Source: an uncultured Cytophagaceae bacterium
GTDB lineage: Bacteria; Bacteroidota; Bacteroidia; Cytophagales; Spirosomataceae
Length of the DNA: 64,000 bases
Assembly: GCA_903907745.1 (NCBI GenBank)
Contig: CAIVPF010000087.1
Coordinates: 50,134-114,133, forward strand
Direction of reading: 5' to 3'
Under the pieces are notes generated by a model. That model was not told where the DNA came from and did not search any database. It saw only the letters and a program-made list of their open reading frames with translations. Positions 7,903 to 16,316 of the stretch are shown one piece after another. Made by a program: the position numbers and the translations under genes. The first letter of the stretch is position 1, and each line of letters begins with the position of its first letter.

Positions 7903-10110
7903 TTATTTAATCAATAAAATTTCTCGGTATTTCGGTAATGGCCATTCGTCGTCGTCCACGATCAGTTCTAATTTATCCACCGCATAGCGAATTTCCTCAA
8001 AAAAGCCTTTGACCTTGGTACTATACATCACAGCTTTTTCTCCTAAATCTTCGATGTTATTCGCCTCTTTCCTCGCTTCAGTCATTTCGTTTTGCAAACG
8101 GACAATGGTAGACGTATATTCAGATATTTTCTTAATCATTTCGATGGTTGGGGCAAAAAATTGGGAATCGATTCCGATTTCCTTTTGTCCTTTTACATTT
8201 TCAACTAATTGGGTTTGATACTTCAAGGATGTAGACACGATATGATTAATCGCCATATCCCCGATGACACGAGATTCAATTTGAATTTTCTTTACATAAT
8301 TTTCTAATTCAATTTCATGTCGGGCATGCATTTCTTCTTTGGAATAGATACCGTATTTGGTAAACAATTCGATTGATTCGGGTCTTCCATACACGGCTAG
8401 AGCTTCAGGCGTAGTTTTTAAATTAGACAAACCACGTTTTGCAGCTTCTTCTACCCATTCCTCTGAATATCCATTTCCTTCAAAGCGAATTTTTTTGGAA
8501 TCCTTTACATAGGACTTTAAAACTTCCATGATGGCTAATTCCTTTTTCACTCCTTTTTCTAGGATGGTTTCAACATCTTTACGGAATTTGATTAATTGGT
8601 CCGCCACGATCGTATTTAAAACGGTCATTGGCGCTGCTGAATTAGCCGATGAGCCCACCGCCCGAAATTCAAATTTATTTCCTGTAAAGGCAAATGGAGA
8701 GGTTCTGTTCCGATCCGTATTGTCTAAGATTAAAGAAGGTATTTTATTGATACCCAATTTTAAATAGACATTATCCCCTTTTTCCAATTGGATCTCGTCT
8801 AATTCACTCATGTTTTCCAAATCATCCAAGACTTGGCTCATGGTAGATCCTAAGAAAGCTGAAACAATGGCTGGAGGGGCTTCGTTGGCACCCAAGCGAT
8901 GTTCGTTTCCAGCAGAAGCGATCGAAGCGCGTAATAAATCCGCACGATCATTTACAGCTTTTATGATATTAACAAAGAAAGACAAAAAGCGTAGATTTTC
9001 CTTTGGTTTGGATGATGGAGCTAACAAATTAATGCCCGAATCAGTGGCCAAAGCCCAGTTATTATGTTTTCCACTTCCATTTATTCCAGCAAATGGTTTT
9101 TCGTGGAACAGTACTTTTAATTTATGTTTAGATGCCACTTTGGACATCAAATCCATTAATAAGGCATTATGGTCGCAAGCTAAATTGGCCTCTTCGAAAG
9201 TCGGCGCTACCTCAAATTGGGCCGGAGCTACTTCATTATGGCGGGTACGAACAGGCATGCCTAATTTCAATGCCTCGATTTCAAAATCCACCATAAATGA
9301 ATTTACGCGGGTAGGTATGGAACCGAAATAATGATCTTCTAATTGTTGGCCCTTCGCTGGCGCGTGACCAAAAACCGTTCTTCCTGCCATGACTAAATCT
9401 GGGCGGGCATTAAATAAGGCTTCGTCTACGAGGAAATATTCTTGCTCGACTCCAAGCGTTGGAATCACTTTGTTGACATCCCGGTTAAAAAATTCTTTAA
9501 CGACGGCCGTCGCGGCTTTATCGATTAACTCAATTGATTTTAATAATGGTGTTTTATAATCCAATGCTTCTCCCGTATAGGAAACAAACACAGATGGAAT
9601 ACATAATGTCGCTGTTCCTGCGGCATTTTCCATGATGAATGCTGGTGAAGAAGGATCCCAACCCGTATATCCACGTGCTTCAAATGTGGAACGAATACCC
9701 CCATTTGGGAAGGAAGAAGCATCTGGCTCTTGTTGGACCAATGCTGAACCTTTAAATTTCTCAACGGCCTTACCCGTCTTTAAATCAATATCAAAAAAGG
9801 AATCGTGCTTTTCAGCCGTCGTGCCTGTGAGGGGTTGAAACCAGTGTGTATAATGGGTCGCTCCTTTTGAAATTGCCCATGATTTCATAGCTGCTGCAAC
9901 CTCATCTGCGGCATCCCGATCAATTTTGGAACCAGTGAGTATGGCTGTATTAATTTTTAAATAAGCTTCTGGCGATAATAATGAACGCATTTCTTCATCA
10001 CTAAAAGTCATATTGCCATAATAATCAGTCACCTTTTCGGTAGGCACTTTAACTTGTATACTGGAGCGCTGCTGAGCTAATTCCAATGCCTTAAATCGTG
10101 TAATAGCCAT
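7903..10110 (-). CDS. glnN: Glutamine synthetase type III (GlnN)
   Basis: A 735-residue GSIII, the long dodecameric class typical of Bacteroidota and cyanobacteria. It makes glutamine from glutamate, ammonia and ATP. The length and the long C-terminal extension fit GSIII (about 700-730 residues) and not GSI (about 450-470). Catalytic signatures are visible: VEQEYFLVD (metal/glutamate site, about 220), NEVAPAQFEVAP (about 290), KPFAGINGSGKHNNWA (ammonium and ATP site, about 340) and NRTSPFAFTGNKFEFRAVGSS (about 470). It is divergent from a GSII gene with 245 bases between them. Both GS types in one locus means the cell can probably switch enzymes with nitrogen supply. Confidence 0.96.
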   Translation of the reverse strand: MAITRFKALELAQQRSSIQVKVPTEKVTDYYGNMTFSDEEMRSLLSPEAYLKINTAILTGSKIDRDAADEVAAAMKSWAISKGATHYTHWFQPLTGTTAEKHDSFFDIDLKTGKAVEKFKGSALVQQEPDASSFPNGGIRSTFEARGYTGWDPSSPAFIMENAAGTATLCIPSVFVSYTGEALDYKTPLLKSIELIDKAATAVVKEFFNRDVNKVIPTLGVEQEYFLVDEALFNARPDLVMAGRTVFGHAPAKGQQLEDHYFGSIPTRVNSFMVDFEIEALKLGMPVRTRHNEVAPAQFEVAPTFEEANLACDHNALLMDLMSKVASKHKLKVLFHEKPFAGINGSGKHNNWALATDSGINLLAPSSKPKENLRFLSFFVNIIKAVNDRADLLRASIASAGNEHRLGANEAPPAIVSAFLGSTMSQVLDDLENMSELDEIQLEKGDNVYLKLGINKIPSLILDNTDRNRTSPFAFTGNKFEFRAVGSSANSAAPMTVLNTIVADQLIKFRKDVETILEKGVKKELAIMEVLKSYVKDSKKIRFEGNGYSEEWVEEAAKRGLSNLKTTPEALAVYGRPESIELFTKYGIYSKEEMHARHEIELENYVKKIQIESRVIGDMAINHIVSTSLKYQTQLVENVKGQKEIGIDSQFFAPTIEMIKKISEYTSTIVRLQNEMTEARKEANNIEDLGEKAVMYSTKVKGFFEEIRYAVDKLELIVDDDEWPLPKYREILLIK

Positions 10111-10214
10111 GTTATAAATGATAAATGAACGAATAAGTAAAAATAACGATTTTCAAGCGTATTAAAAATTGCATTAATCTAATTTTAATTTCGATTTTTC
10201 AATATTATTAAAGC

Positions 10215-10244
10215 TTTTTTATGAAAATCCTAAAAAATAGGTTT
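10215..10244 (+). promoter_or_regulatory. Putative nitrogen-regulator site upstream of GSII
   Basis: Reads T6-N3-AAAATC-N4-AAAATAGGTTT toward GSII and ends 29 bases before the -33 element. The same arrangement, with identical spacing, occurs at 16235-16264 upstream of the porin-amt operon, also pointing to the gene. Function is inferred; no known regulator is assigned. Confidence 0.4.
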
Positions 10245-10273
10245 CGTTTTTGCGATTTTAGATGTAAAAATTA

Positions 10274-10303
10274 TTGTTTTTTTAAAAAAGTGGTTTATTT
10301 TTG
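10274..10303 (+). promoter_or_regulatory. Promoter of the GSII gene
   Basis: A -33 TTG at 10274-10276 and a perfect -7 TATTTTTG at 10296-10303, separated by 19 bases as in the Bacteroidota sigma-A consensus. The start codon lies 52 bases after the -7 box, leaving a leader that contains a direct repeat. Confidence 0.7.
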
Positions 10304-10311
10304 CTATAGAA

Positions 10312-10340
10312 ATCACATAAAAAGTATATTTATCACATAA
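10312..10340 (+). repeat. Direct repeat ATCACATAA in the GSII leader
   Basis: ATCACATAA occurs at 10312-10320 and again at 10332-10340, exactly 20 bases apart, between the predicted transcription start and the GSII start codon. Two helical turns of spacing would suit a protein binding the same DNA face, but an RNA role is equally possible. Confidence 0.45.
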
Positions 10341-10355
10341 CCTAGTTGAAATATC

Positions 10356-11369
10356 ATGGCAAAATCAAAATTGGAGTACATTTGGTTAGATGGTTATAAG
10401 CCTACCCAAAGTTTACGTTCGAAAACGAAAATCGAGAATAATTTTAGCGGAAAATTGGAAGACTGCGATGTGTGGTGTTTTGATGGATCTTCCACAGAAC
10501 AGGCTCCAGGAGGATCATCTGACTGTTTATTACGTCCAGTATTTATTTGTCCGGATCCGGCTCGTAAAGATGCATTTTTAGTGATGTGTGATGTATTGAA
10601 TTCAGATGGTAGCGCGCATGAGTCTAATGGCCGTGCGACAATCGAAGATGATGATAATGATTTCTGGTTTGGTTTTGAGCAGGAATATTTCTTGTGGGAT
10701 CCAGAAACGAATAAGCCATTAGGTTTTCCGGCCAATGGATATCCTGCCCCTCAAGGACCTTATTATTGTTCAGTGGGCGCGAAAAACGCATATGGACGTG
10801 ATATCGTTGAAGAGCATTTAGATCTTTGCATCGAAGCAGGTTTAAATATTGAAGGTATTAATGCTGAGGTTGCTACGGGTCAGTGGGAATTTCAGATGTT
10901 TGCCAAAGGAGCTAAAGAAGCGGGAGATCAAATTTGGATCGGTCGTTATTTATTAGAGCGTTTAGGTGAAAAATATGGAGTTGCTGTAAACTGGCATTGC
11001 AAGCCTTTGGGAGAGTTAGATTGGAATGGTTCAGGAATGCATGCAAATTTCTCAAATACAGCACTTCGTACCTGTGGCGATAAAGCGGTTTATGATGCTA
11101 TTTGTGGTTCATTTGCTCCTTTTGTGAAAGAGCATATTGATGTATACGGAGCGGACAATCACTTGCGTCTGACTGGAAAGCATGAAACTCAATCAATTGA
11201 TTCATTCTCTTACGGTGTTTCTGACCGTGGAGCATCTATTCGTATCCCGATTGCGACGGTAGAACGCGGATGGAAAGGATGGTTAGAAGATCGTCGTCCG
11301 AATTCAGCTGCTGATCCATATAAAGTTGCTGCTCGTATCATCAAAACGGTGAAGACGGCTAAATATTAA
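10356..11369 (+). CDS. Glutamine synthetase, eukaryotic-like type II
   Basis: A 337-residue GS of the short GSII/GlnII class otherwise typical of eukaryotes and some rhizobia and actinobacteria. Features: beta-grasp N-terminus with WCFDGSSTEQAPGGSSD (about 40-56), catalytic GFEQEYFLWD (about 105), NAEVATGQWEFQ (about 169), GSGMHANFS (about 225) and the C-terminal NRR-like DRRPNSAADPY (about 318-328). It lacks the tyrosine adenylylation loop of GSI, so it should not be controlled by GlnE. It has its own strong promoter with an upstream element shared with the porin-amt operon. A perfect hairpin terminator follows, so it is monocistronic. Confidence 0.93.
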   Translation: MAKSKLEYIWLDGYKPTQSLRSKTKIENNFSGKLEDCDVWCFDGSSTEQAPGGSSDCLLRPVFICPDPARKDAFLVMCDVLNSDGSAHESNGRATIEDDDNDFWFGFEQEYFLWDPETNKPLGFPANGYPAPQGPYYCSVGAKNAYGRDIVEEHLDLCIEAGLNIEGINAEVATGQWEFQMFAKGAKEAGDQIWIGRYLLERLGEKYGVAVNWHCKPLGELDWNGSGMHANFSNTALRTCGDKAVYDAICGSFAPFVKEHIDVYGADNHLRLTGKHETQSIDSFSYGVSDRGASIRIPIATVERGWKGWLEDRRPNSAADPYKVAARIIKTVKTAKY

Positions 11370-11400
11370 TTTAATCAAGCATTTATATACAATTATGATT

Positions 11401-11428
11401 AAAAATGGCGGGTTTTCCCGCCATTTTT
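11401..11428 (+). terminator. Rho-independent terminator of the GSII gene
   Basis: A perfect 12-bp stem, AAAAATGGCGGG / CCCGCCATTTTT, with a TTTT loop and terminal T-run, 31 bases after the stop codon. Confidence 0.9.
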
Positions 11429-11432
11429 GTTT

Positions 11433-11440
11433 TACCTTTG
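11433..11440 (+). promoter_or_regulatory. -7 box for mtaB
   Basis: TACCTTTG, a perfect TAnnTTTG, 18 bases before the mtaB ATG at 11459 and immediately after the GSII terminator. It confirms that mtaB begins at 11459 and not in the earlier in-frame codons. Confidence 0.6.
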
Positions 11441-11458
11441 TGCTCATATTCACAGGGA

Positions 11459-12784
11459 ATGAAGAAAGTAGCATTTTATACCTTAGGTTGTAAATTGAAT
11501 TTTGCGGAATCTAGTTCGATTGCGAGGTCACTTCAACCGCTGACCTTTGTGCGCGTTGATTTTCAAGAAAATCCTGATCTTTTTGTGATTAATACCTGTT
11601 CTGTAACAGAGCAAGCAGATAAAAAATGTAAAAAAGTAGTTCGTGAAGCCAAAAAAATCAATCCCAATAGTATTGTGGTGATTATTGGTTGTTATGCCCA
11701 ATTAAAACCAGAAGAAATTGCCTCCATTCCTGGAGTCGATCTGGTCTTAGGGGCAAATGAAAAATTCCAATTGCCGGATCTAATCCTTCCCTATCTATCT
11801 CGTACAAACGAGAATCTGCCCAAATTAATTGCCTCTGAAATTCGCTACGATCTAGCCTATCATTCCTCCTATTCTTTAAATGATCGTACGCGTACTTTTT
11901 TAAAAGTGCAGGATGGTTGTGATTATCCATGTTCCTATTGTACCATTCCTCTTGCTCGTGGCCAGAGTCGATCAGATACGATTGAAAAAGTTTTGACTTT
12001 GGTGGATGAAATTTCGGCGAAGGGTGTAAAGGAAATTGTGTTGACCGGAGTCAATATCGGAGATTTTGGAATTCAAAACGGCAAACGTAAAGAAAGTTTT
12101 TTCGAATTGATTCAAGCTTTGGATGCTCATGCTGGAATAGATCGCTATCGTATTTCTTCCATTGAACCCAATTTATTCCACGCTGAATTGATTCAGTTTT
12201 TAGCTACTTCAAAACGTTTTGTTCCGCATTTTCATATTCCTCTGCAATCGGGTTCGAACTCGGTTTTGCGATTGATGAAACGGAGGTATCAACGTGAACT
12301 ATATCAGGAGCGTGTTGCCTTAATTCGCCAATTCATGCCTCATGCCTGTATAGGAGTCGATGTGATCGTGGGGCATCCGGGTGAAAGCCAGGAATTGTTT
12401 TTGGAAACGTATTCCTTTTTACAAGAATTAGATATTTCTTATTTGCATGTATTTCCCTATTCTGAGCGGCCTAATACATTGGCTGTCGATATTCAACCGA
12501 AGGTAGATGGAGCACAAAAGTCGGAACGTTCCAAAATGCTTCATATTTTATCAGAAAAAAAACGGAGGGAATTTTACAAAAGTCAATTAGGCCGTACAGG
12601 TTTTGTTTTATTTGAGGAAACGAATGCAGAGGGTTTAATGGAAGGATTTTCTGAAAATTACGTTCGATTTACCGCAGCTTATGATCCCTTGCTGGTGAAT
12701 ACGATTCAACCCGTGCGTTATAAATCCATTTCTTCCCAGGGGGATGTGTGTGGTGACGTATTATTTAATGCGGTTCTTGTTTAA
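11459..12784 (+). CDS. mtaB: MtaB, tRNA ms2t6A37 methylthiotransferase
   Basis: A 441-residue radical-SAM methylthiotransferase that adds the methylthio group to t6A37 of tRNAs reading ANN codons. The N-terminal UPF0004 domain has three cluster cysteines (TLGCKLN, NTCSVTE, IGCYAQ). The radical SAM domain has CDYPCSYCTIPLARG (C-x3-C-x2-C) near 155-170, and a TRAM RNA-binding domain ends the protein. The start is at 11459: the earlier in-frame ATG at 11405 lies inside the GSII terminator hairpin and upstream of the promoter box. The stop overlaps the convergent hydrolase gene by 4 bases. Confidence 0.93.
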   Translation: MKKVAFYTLGCKLNFAESSSIARSLQPLTFVRVDFQENPDLFVINTCSVTEQADKKCKKVVREAKKINPNSIVVIIGCYAQLKPEEIASIPGVDLVLGANEKFQLPDLILPYLSRTNENLPKLIASEIRYDLAYHSSYSLNDRTRTFLKVQDGCDYPCSYCTIPLARGQSRSDTIEKVLTLVDEISAKGVKEIVLTGVNIGDFGIQNGKRKESFFELIQALDAHAGIDRYRISSIEPNLFHAELIQFLATSKRFVPHFHIPLQSGSNSVLRLMKRRYQRELYQERVALIRQFMPHACIGVDVIVGHPGESQELFLETYSFLQELDISYLHVFPYSERPNTLAVDIQPKVDGAQKSERSKMLHILSEKKRREFYKSQLGRTGFVLFEETNAEGLMEGFSENYVRFTAAYDPLLVNTIQPVRYKSISSQGDVCGDVLFNAVLV

Positions 12785-13473
12785 TTTCTCTTTAGATAGG
12801 TTCTTAATTGGCTAATAAGTTTCAACCGGCTTGTTTCATTTAAGGTAAAATCATGATCTAAGTCTTGGAAAATGACTTTAGTTGCTTGATTCAAAGCATA
12901 TTTCCCCATTATTTCTTTGCCACCATAGACATCCCGTTCGCCCTGAATAATCAATGTCGGCGTATTTACAAGGGCTAAATGCTCGGTTCGAAAAGCTTCC
13001 TCCTGTTCATCAGGATGCTTGAATGGATAGCCTAAACATATGATTTGGTGAATTGGAAAGAGTAATGAAGCTTTCGTTGCTACGATGGCCCCGGCAGAAC
13101 GACCGATTAAAGTTATTTGGGTGGTATGATTTAGTTTTTTAAGTTGCTCTGTTAATGCCCAAATCCTTAGATCCAGATTATTGGATTTGGCTCTAAATGA
13201 TTTTAGGTGAATTAAATCATACTGGCCATGTTTCAGGAAAAAAAAGAAAATGATACTTAAGCGGGCCATTTTCCGAAGCCAAAGGTTTTTTCGTAAAAAG
13301 CTGGGTATTTTTTTGAAAATAGGATGATTTATGGCTCGCCTGATTTGATCATTGGGGTCGAAAAAAACGGTTAATGGGAATTCTTTAAGTTTCGCGAAAA
13401 CATCTCTATGTAAATGGCTGTCCTTTTCTAGATTTTCACGACCAATCAAAATGATAACTTGATTGGTATTCAT
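12781..13473 (-). CDS. Alpha/beta hydrolase
   Basis: A 230-residue alpha/beta-hydrolase fold protein of the KANL3/Tex30-like group. Nucleophile elbow GRSAG near residue 125, catalytic aspartate in QGERDVYGG near 178, and histidine in LDHDFTL near 207, which completes a triad. The N-terminus (VIILIGRENLEKDSHLH) gives the first strand. Substrate unknown. No signal peptide, so cytoplasmic. It lies between the amt terminator and mtaB and appears to be a single-gene unit. Confidence 0.75.
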   Translation of the reverse strand: MNTNQVIILIGRENLEKDSHLHRDVFAKLKEFPLTVFFDPNDQIRRAINHPIFKKIPSFLRKNLWLRKMARLSIIFFFFLKHGQYDLIHLKSFRAKSNNLDLRIWALTEQLKKLNHTTQITLIGRSAGAIVATKASLLFPIHQIICLGYPFKHPDEQEEAFRTEHLALVNTPTLIIQGERDVYGGKEIMGKYALNQATKVIFQDLDHDFTLNETSRLKLISQLRTYLKRN

Positions 13474-13538
13474 ATGATTTTGAGTTAGGAAAATAAGTAG
13501 ATTAGGAGCAAATTAATGATTAAATTCCTATTAAAACA

Positions 13539-13571
13539 AAAAAGTCGGACATCAAAGACATCCGACTTTTT
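13539..13571 (-). terminator. Terminator of the porin-amt operon
   Basis: An 11-bp stem, AAAAAGTCGGA / TCCGACTTTTT, with an 11-base loop, 50 bases past the amt stop on its coding strand. Confidence 0.8.
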
Positions 13572-13620
13572 GATTGAAACAAAACCACAAGAACCATTAC
13601 TTGCGGCTCAGCTTTTGGGA

Positions 13621-14967
13621 TTATTCAACTAACGATTCATCGTGTTGTGAAATATCCAATCCTAATCTTTCTTCTTCCTCCGTAACACGTAACGGAATAA
13701 TTTTATCCGTAATGATTAAAAGGATATAAGATACGCCAAAAGCAAAAGCAGAAACGATTGCCAAGGCTAATAAATGCTTTAAGAACAATGCCGATTCTCC
13801 GTAGAATAAACCATTTTCTGCTACGGCTGCATTCACAGCACTTGTGGCAAAAATACCGGTCATCAACATACCTACCATACCACCTACTCCGTGGCAAGCG
13901 AATACGTCTAAGGTATCATCTAAATTTGAAGTAGCTCTCCAGTGCGCAACGATGTTTGAAATAATGGCTGCTACAACTCCAATAAAGATAGCTACTGGAA
14001 CTGTTACAAATCCAGAAGCAGGTGTAATCGCAACTAAGCCGACAACCGCACCAATACAGAAACCTAAAGCACTCACTTTTTTCCCACGAGTTACATCAAA
14101 TAAGATCCAAGATAAACCCGCTGCAGCTGCCGCTACGTGGGTTGTAGCAAAAGCCGACACAGCTAACGAGTTAGCTCCTACTGCAGAGCCTGCGTTGAAA
14201 CCGAACCAACCGAACCATAACAATCCTGTTCCTAACAAAACATAAGGAATGTTTGCTGGAGGTAAGATATTGGATTCAATATGAGATTTTCTACGACGAA
14301 GATATAAAGCGCCGGCTAAAGCAGCCCAACCTGCTGACATGTGAACAACGGTTCCCCCTGCAAAATCTAAGACACCAAGATTAAACAAAAATCCATCTGG
14401 ATGCCATGTCCAGTGTGCTAATGGGGCATAAACTACGATACAAAATAGAACCATGAATAATACAAAGGCACGGAAATTAATACGTTCTGCTAAGGCACCC
14501 GAAATAAGCGCCGGGGTGATAACCGCAAATTTCATTTGGAAAAAAGCAAACAAAGCAAAAGGAATTGTGAATTTTAATTGATCTGAAGAACCTAAAGATA
14601 ATTTATGATCAAATACATTATTAAACATAAAAAAGCTGCGAGGATCTCCAATCCAGCCACCTAAGGAATCTCCAAAAGCTAAGCTAAATCCAAATACAAT
14701 CCAGATTACGGATATTACTCCCATCGCAATGAACGATTGCAACATGGTCGAAATCACGTTTTTGTGATTCACCATTCCACCATAGAAATAAGCTAATCCA
14801 GGTGTCATTAAAAGTACGAGGCCAGAGGCCACAATCATCCAAGCCGTGTCACCGGTATCTAAGCCCTCTGTAGGCATAGCTCCTGGAATCGAAGTGGTGA
14901 AGAGTGCGATAACCGCAACGGCTACTAGTACAAGCAGCGGGATCCATGTTGGTTTTTGTGTTGTCAT
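13621..14967 (-). CDS. amt: Ammonium transporter Amt
   Basis: A 448-residue Amt/MEP/Rh channel with eleven expected transmembrane helices. The first helix is at about 8-25, followed by DTAWMIVASGLVLLMTPGLA. The pore twin histidines are seen in GGTVVHMSAGWAALAGALY (about 205) and CHGVGGMVGMLMTGIFA (about 358). It moves NH3/NH4+ across the inner membrane. A C-terminal cytoplasmic tail (EEEERLGLDISQHDES) resembles the regulatory tail contacted by GlnK-type PII proteins, though no glnK is adjacent here, unlike the usual glnK-amtB pair. It lies 34 bases after the porin gene and is almost certainly co-transcribed with it. Confidence 0.96.
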   Translation of the reverse strand: MTTQKPTWIPLLVLVAVAVIALFTTSIPGAMPTEGLDTGDTAWMIVASGLVLLMTPGLAYFYGGMVNHKNVISTMLQSFIAMGVISVIWIVFGFSLAFGDSLGGWIGDPRSFFMFNNVFDHKLSLGSSDQLKFTIPFALFAFFQMKFAVITPALISGALAERINFRAFVLFMVLFCIVVYAPLAHWTWHPDGFLFNLGVLDFAGGTVVHMSAGWAALAGALYLRRRKSHIESNILPPANIPYVLLGTGLLWFGWFGFNAGSAVGANSLAVSAFATTHVAAAAAGLSWILFDVTRGKKVSALGFCIGAVVGLVAITPASGFVTVPVAIFIGVVAAIISNIVAHWRATSNLDDTLDVFACHGVGGMVGMLMTGIFATSAVNAAVAENGLFYGESALFLKHLLALAIVSAFAFGVSYILLIITDKIIPLRVTEEEERLGLDISQHDESLVE

Positions 14968-15001
14968 GTTTTTAAATGTTTAGGTGATAATTGGATATAT
15001 A

Positions 15002-16144
15002 TTAAAACTTATAAATGAAGTGTAATCCTAAAGTAGTTTGAGATTTTTGTGCTTTACCATCCCCATCCGTAAATTGAGCGGTTTTGTAAGCATCTGTTCT
15101 CAATTCTGGTTTGATCAATAAATGTCCTTCAGCTGCTGTAAACGTAGCGGTAATAGTTAAAGAGCTTACATTTGTTCCGCCTCCGTCTGCATTGCGTAGC
15201 GCACGCGCGCCAGAAGTATTGTCAAAAACCTCATAACGGCCTCCTAAGCTAAATTTATCAGTGAAGGCATAATTGCTATACAAAGCAACCCCACCCCATG
15301 TTTTGCTTTTGCCAACATTACCGCCTCCTTGGAAATCACCTGTTTGTGAACCATAGGCTGCGTTTAAACCTACTAGGTATTTAGGAGAAATTTGGTAAGA
15401 AGTCGTTAAATCTAATAAGTCGTAAGAACCAGAATCATCTTTTCCAGATGGCAAAGGAGTAGCCTCATTCGAGCTGATGCCATTAATATATAAATTCCAA
15501 CCTGCAGCTGGCGAGGTAAACACCTGATAAATAAAACCTTTGGCTGAGTTATTATCATTTAAATTATCAACGTTATTAACTAAGCCGATCATGGCCGCGA
15601 ACTTATCACTAAAGGCATAATTAGCTTTCGCTCCAATGTGATAAAAAGGACCATTGTTAAATAGATTAGATAAGGAGTAATTATAATTAACTGGAGCATC
15701 AATTACCTCGTAACCAATATGTGTGCCAAATTGGCCAGCCGTGATGGTTAACTTATCACTGGCTTTCCAATTAAAATATGCTTGCTTAATCGCTAAAGCT
15801 GTCGTGGCCTTTCCAGCACCTAAAGGCCCAAGCACGTTTCCGTATTGTCCAAGATCTGCGTTAGGTCCAAAAGTTAAATCGACAACAACATCCGAAGATT
15901 TAGTGCTGTAACCAAATTTGGTTTGAACCAAACCTAATGAAAATTGGCTCGATTTTTGGTCGAAGGCACGCTCGTAACCAGATACTCCTAGATTACTTCT
16001 ACTCGTCGGGCTGTTAAAGTTTAACATATAGTACGAATCAATGTAACCCGAAAATGTAAACTTAGGCGCCTCGGCTTCTTTTTCTTGGGAAAATCCACAA
16101 AATGCTGACGTGGCAAATAGGGCTGTAATGATAGATTTCTTCAT
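15002..16144 (-). CDS. Outer-membrane beta-barrel porin, first gene of the amt operon
   Basis: A 380-residue protein with a signal peptide (MKKSIITALFATSAFCGFSQ) and a mature region of alternating polar/hydrophobic strands typical of a porin barrel, ending in LGLHFIYKF with the terminal aromatic residue used for outer-membrane insertion. Characteristic stretches are FTFSGYIDSYYMLNF at the mature N-terminus and GGVALYSNYAFTDKFSLGGRYEVF near 300. It resembles the Bacteroidota outer-membrane beta-barrel (BBP2-like) porins found beside amt. The likely role is passage of ammonium or other small nitrogen compounds; this is inferred from the operon. Confidence 0.85.
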   Translation of the reverse strand: MKKSIITALFATSAFCGFSQEKEAEAPKFTFSGYIDSYYMLNFNSPTSRSNLGVSGYERAFDQKSSQFSLGLVQTKFGYSTKSSDVVVDLTFGPNADLGQYGNVLGPLGAGKATTALAIKQAYFNWKASDKLTITAGQFGTHIGYEVIDAPVNYNYSLSNLFNNGPFYHIGAKANYAFSDKFAAMIGLVNNVDNLNDNNSAKGFIYQVFTSPAAGWNLYINGISSNEATPLPSGKDDSGSYDLLDLTTSYQISPKYLVGLNAAYGSQTGDFQGGGNVGKSKTWGGVALYSNYAFTDKFSLGGRYEVFDNTSGARALRNADGGGTNVSSLTITATFTAAEGHLLIKPELRTDAYKTAQFTDGDGKAQKSQTTLGLHFIYKF

Positions 16145-16185
16145 CTTGAGTAATTTTTAAGTGTGATAAATGCTTGACTACTTGA

Positions 16186-16216
16186 CAAATATGTGTTGAT
16201 AAAAAATACAAAACAA
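16186..16216 (-). promoter_or_regulatory. Promoter of the porin-amt operon
   Basis: On the minus strand, TTG (plus 16214-16216) and CATATTTG (plus 16186-16193, one mismatch to TAnnTTTG) are separated by 20 bases. The start codon lies 41 bases downstream. Confidence 0.5.
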
Positions 16217-16234
16217 GAAAAATCAAATATTTTT

Positions 16235-16265
16235 AAACCTATTTTCGGTGATTTTACAAAAAAAA
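16235..16265 (-). promoter_or_regulatory. Putative nitrogen-regulator site 1 upstream of porin-amt
   Basis: On the minus strand, toward the porin, this reads T6-N3-AAAATC-N4-AAAATAGGTTT, the same sequence blocks and spacing as the GSII site at 10215-10244. It ends 18 bases before the -33 TTG. For GSII that gap is 29, so the two differ by about one helical turn. Confidence 0.4.
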
Positions 16266-16286
16266 TAGAAAAATAGGGCAAAAATG

Positions 16287-16316
16287 AAACCTATTATTGA
16301 AATTTTTACAAAAAAT
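16287..16316 (-). promoter_or_regulatory. Putative nitrogen-regulator site 2 upstream of porin-amt
   Basis: A second, less exact copy of the site (AAATAATAGGTTT-like core, plus AAACCTATTAT at 16287-16297, then an ATTTTTACAAAAA block) starting exactly 52 bases further upstream than site 1. Confidence 0.3.

Noticed and set aside
8810..9331. 173-codon open frame antisense to glnN.
   Set aside because: It is a shadow of the strongly conserved GSIII coding frame and has no family features of its own.
11405..11458. N-terminal extension of MtaB starting at ATG 11405.
   Set aside because: It translates the GSII terminator hairpin and lies upstream of a perfect -7 box; the family start is MKKVAFYTLGCK at 11459.
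13844..14245. 133-codon plus-strand frame opposite amt.
   Set aside because: Low-complexity Pro/Ala/Thr-rich shadow of the conserved transmembrane coding sequence.
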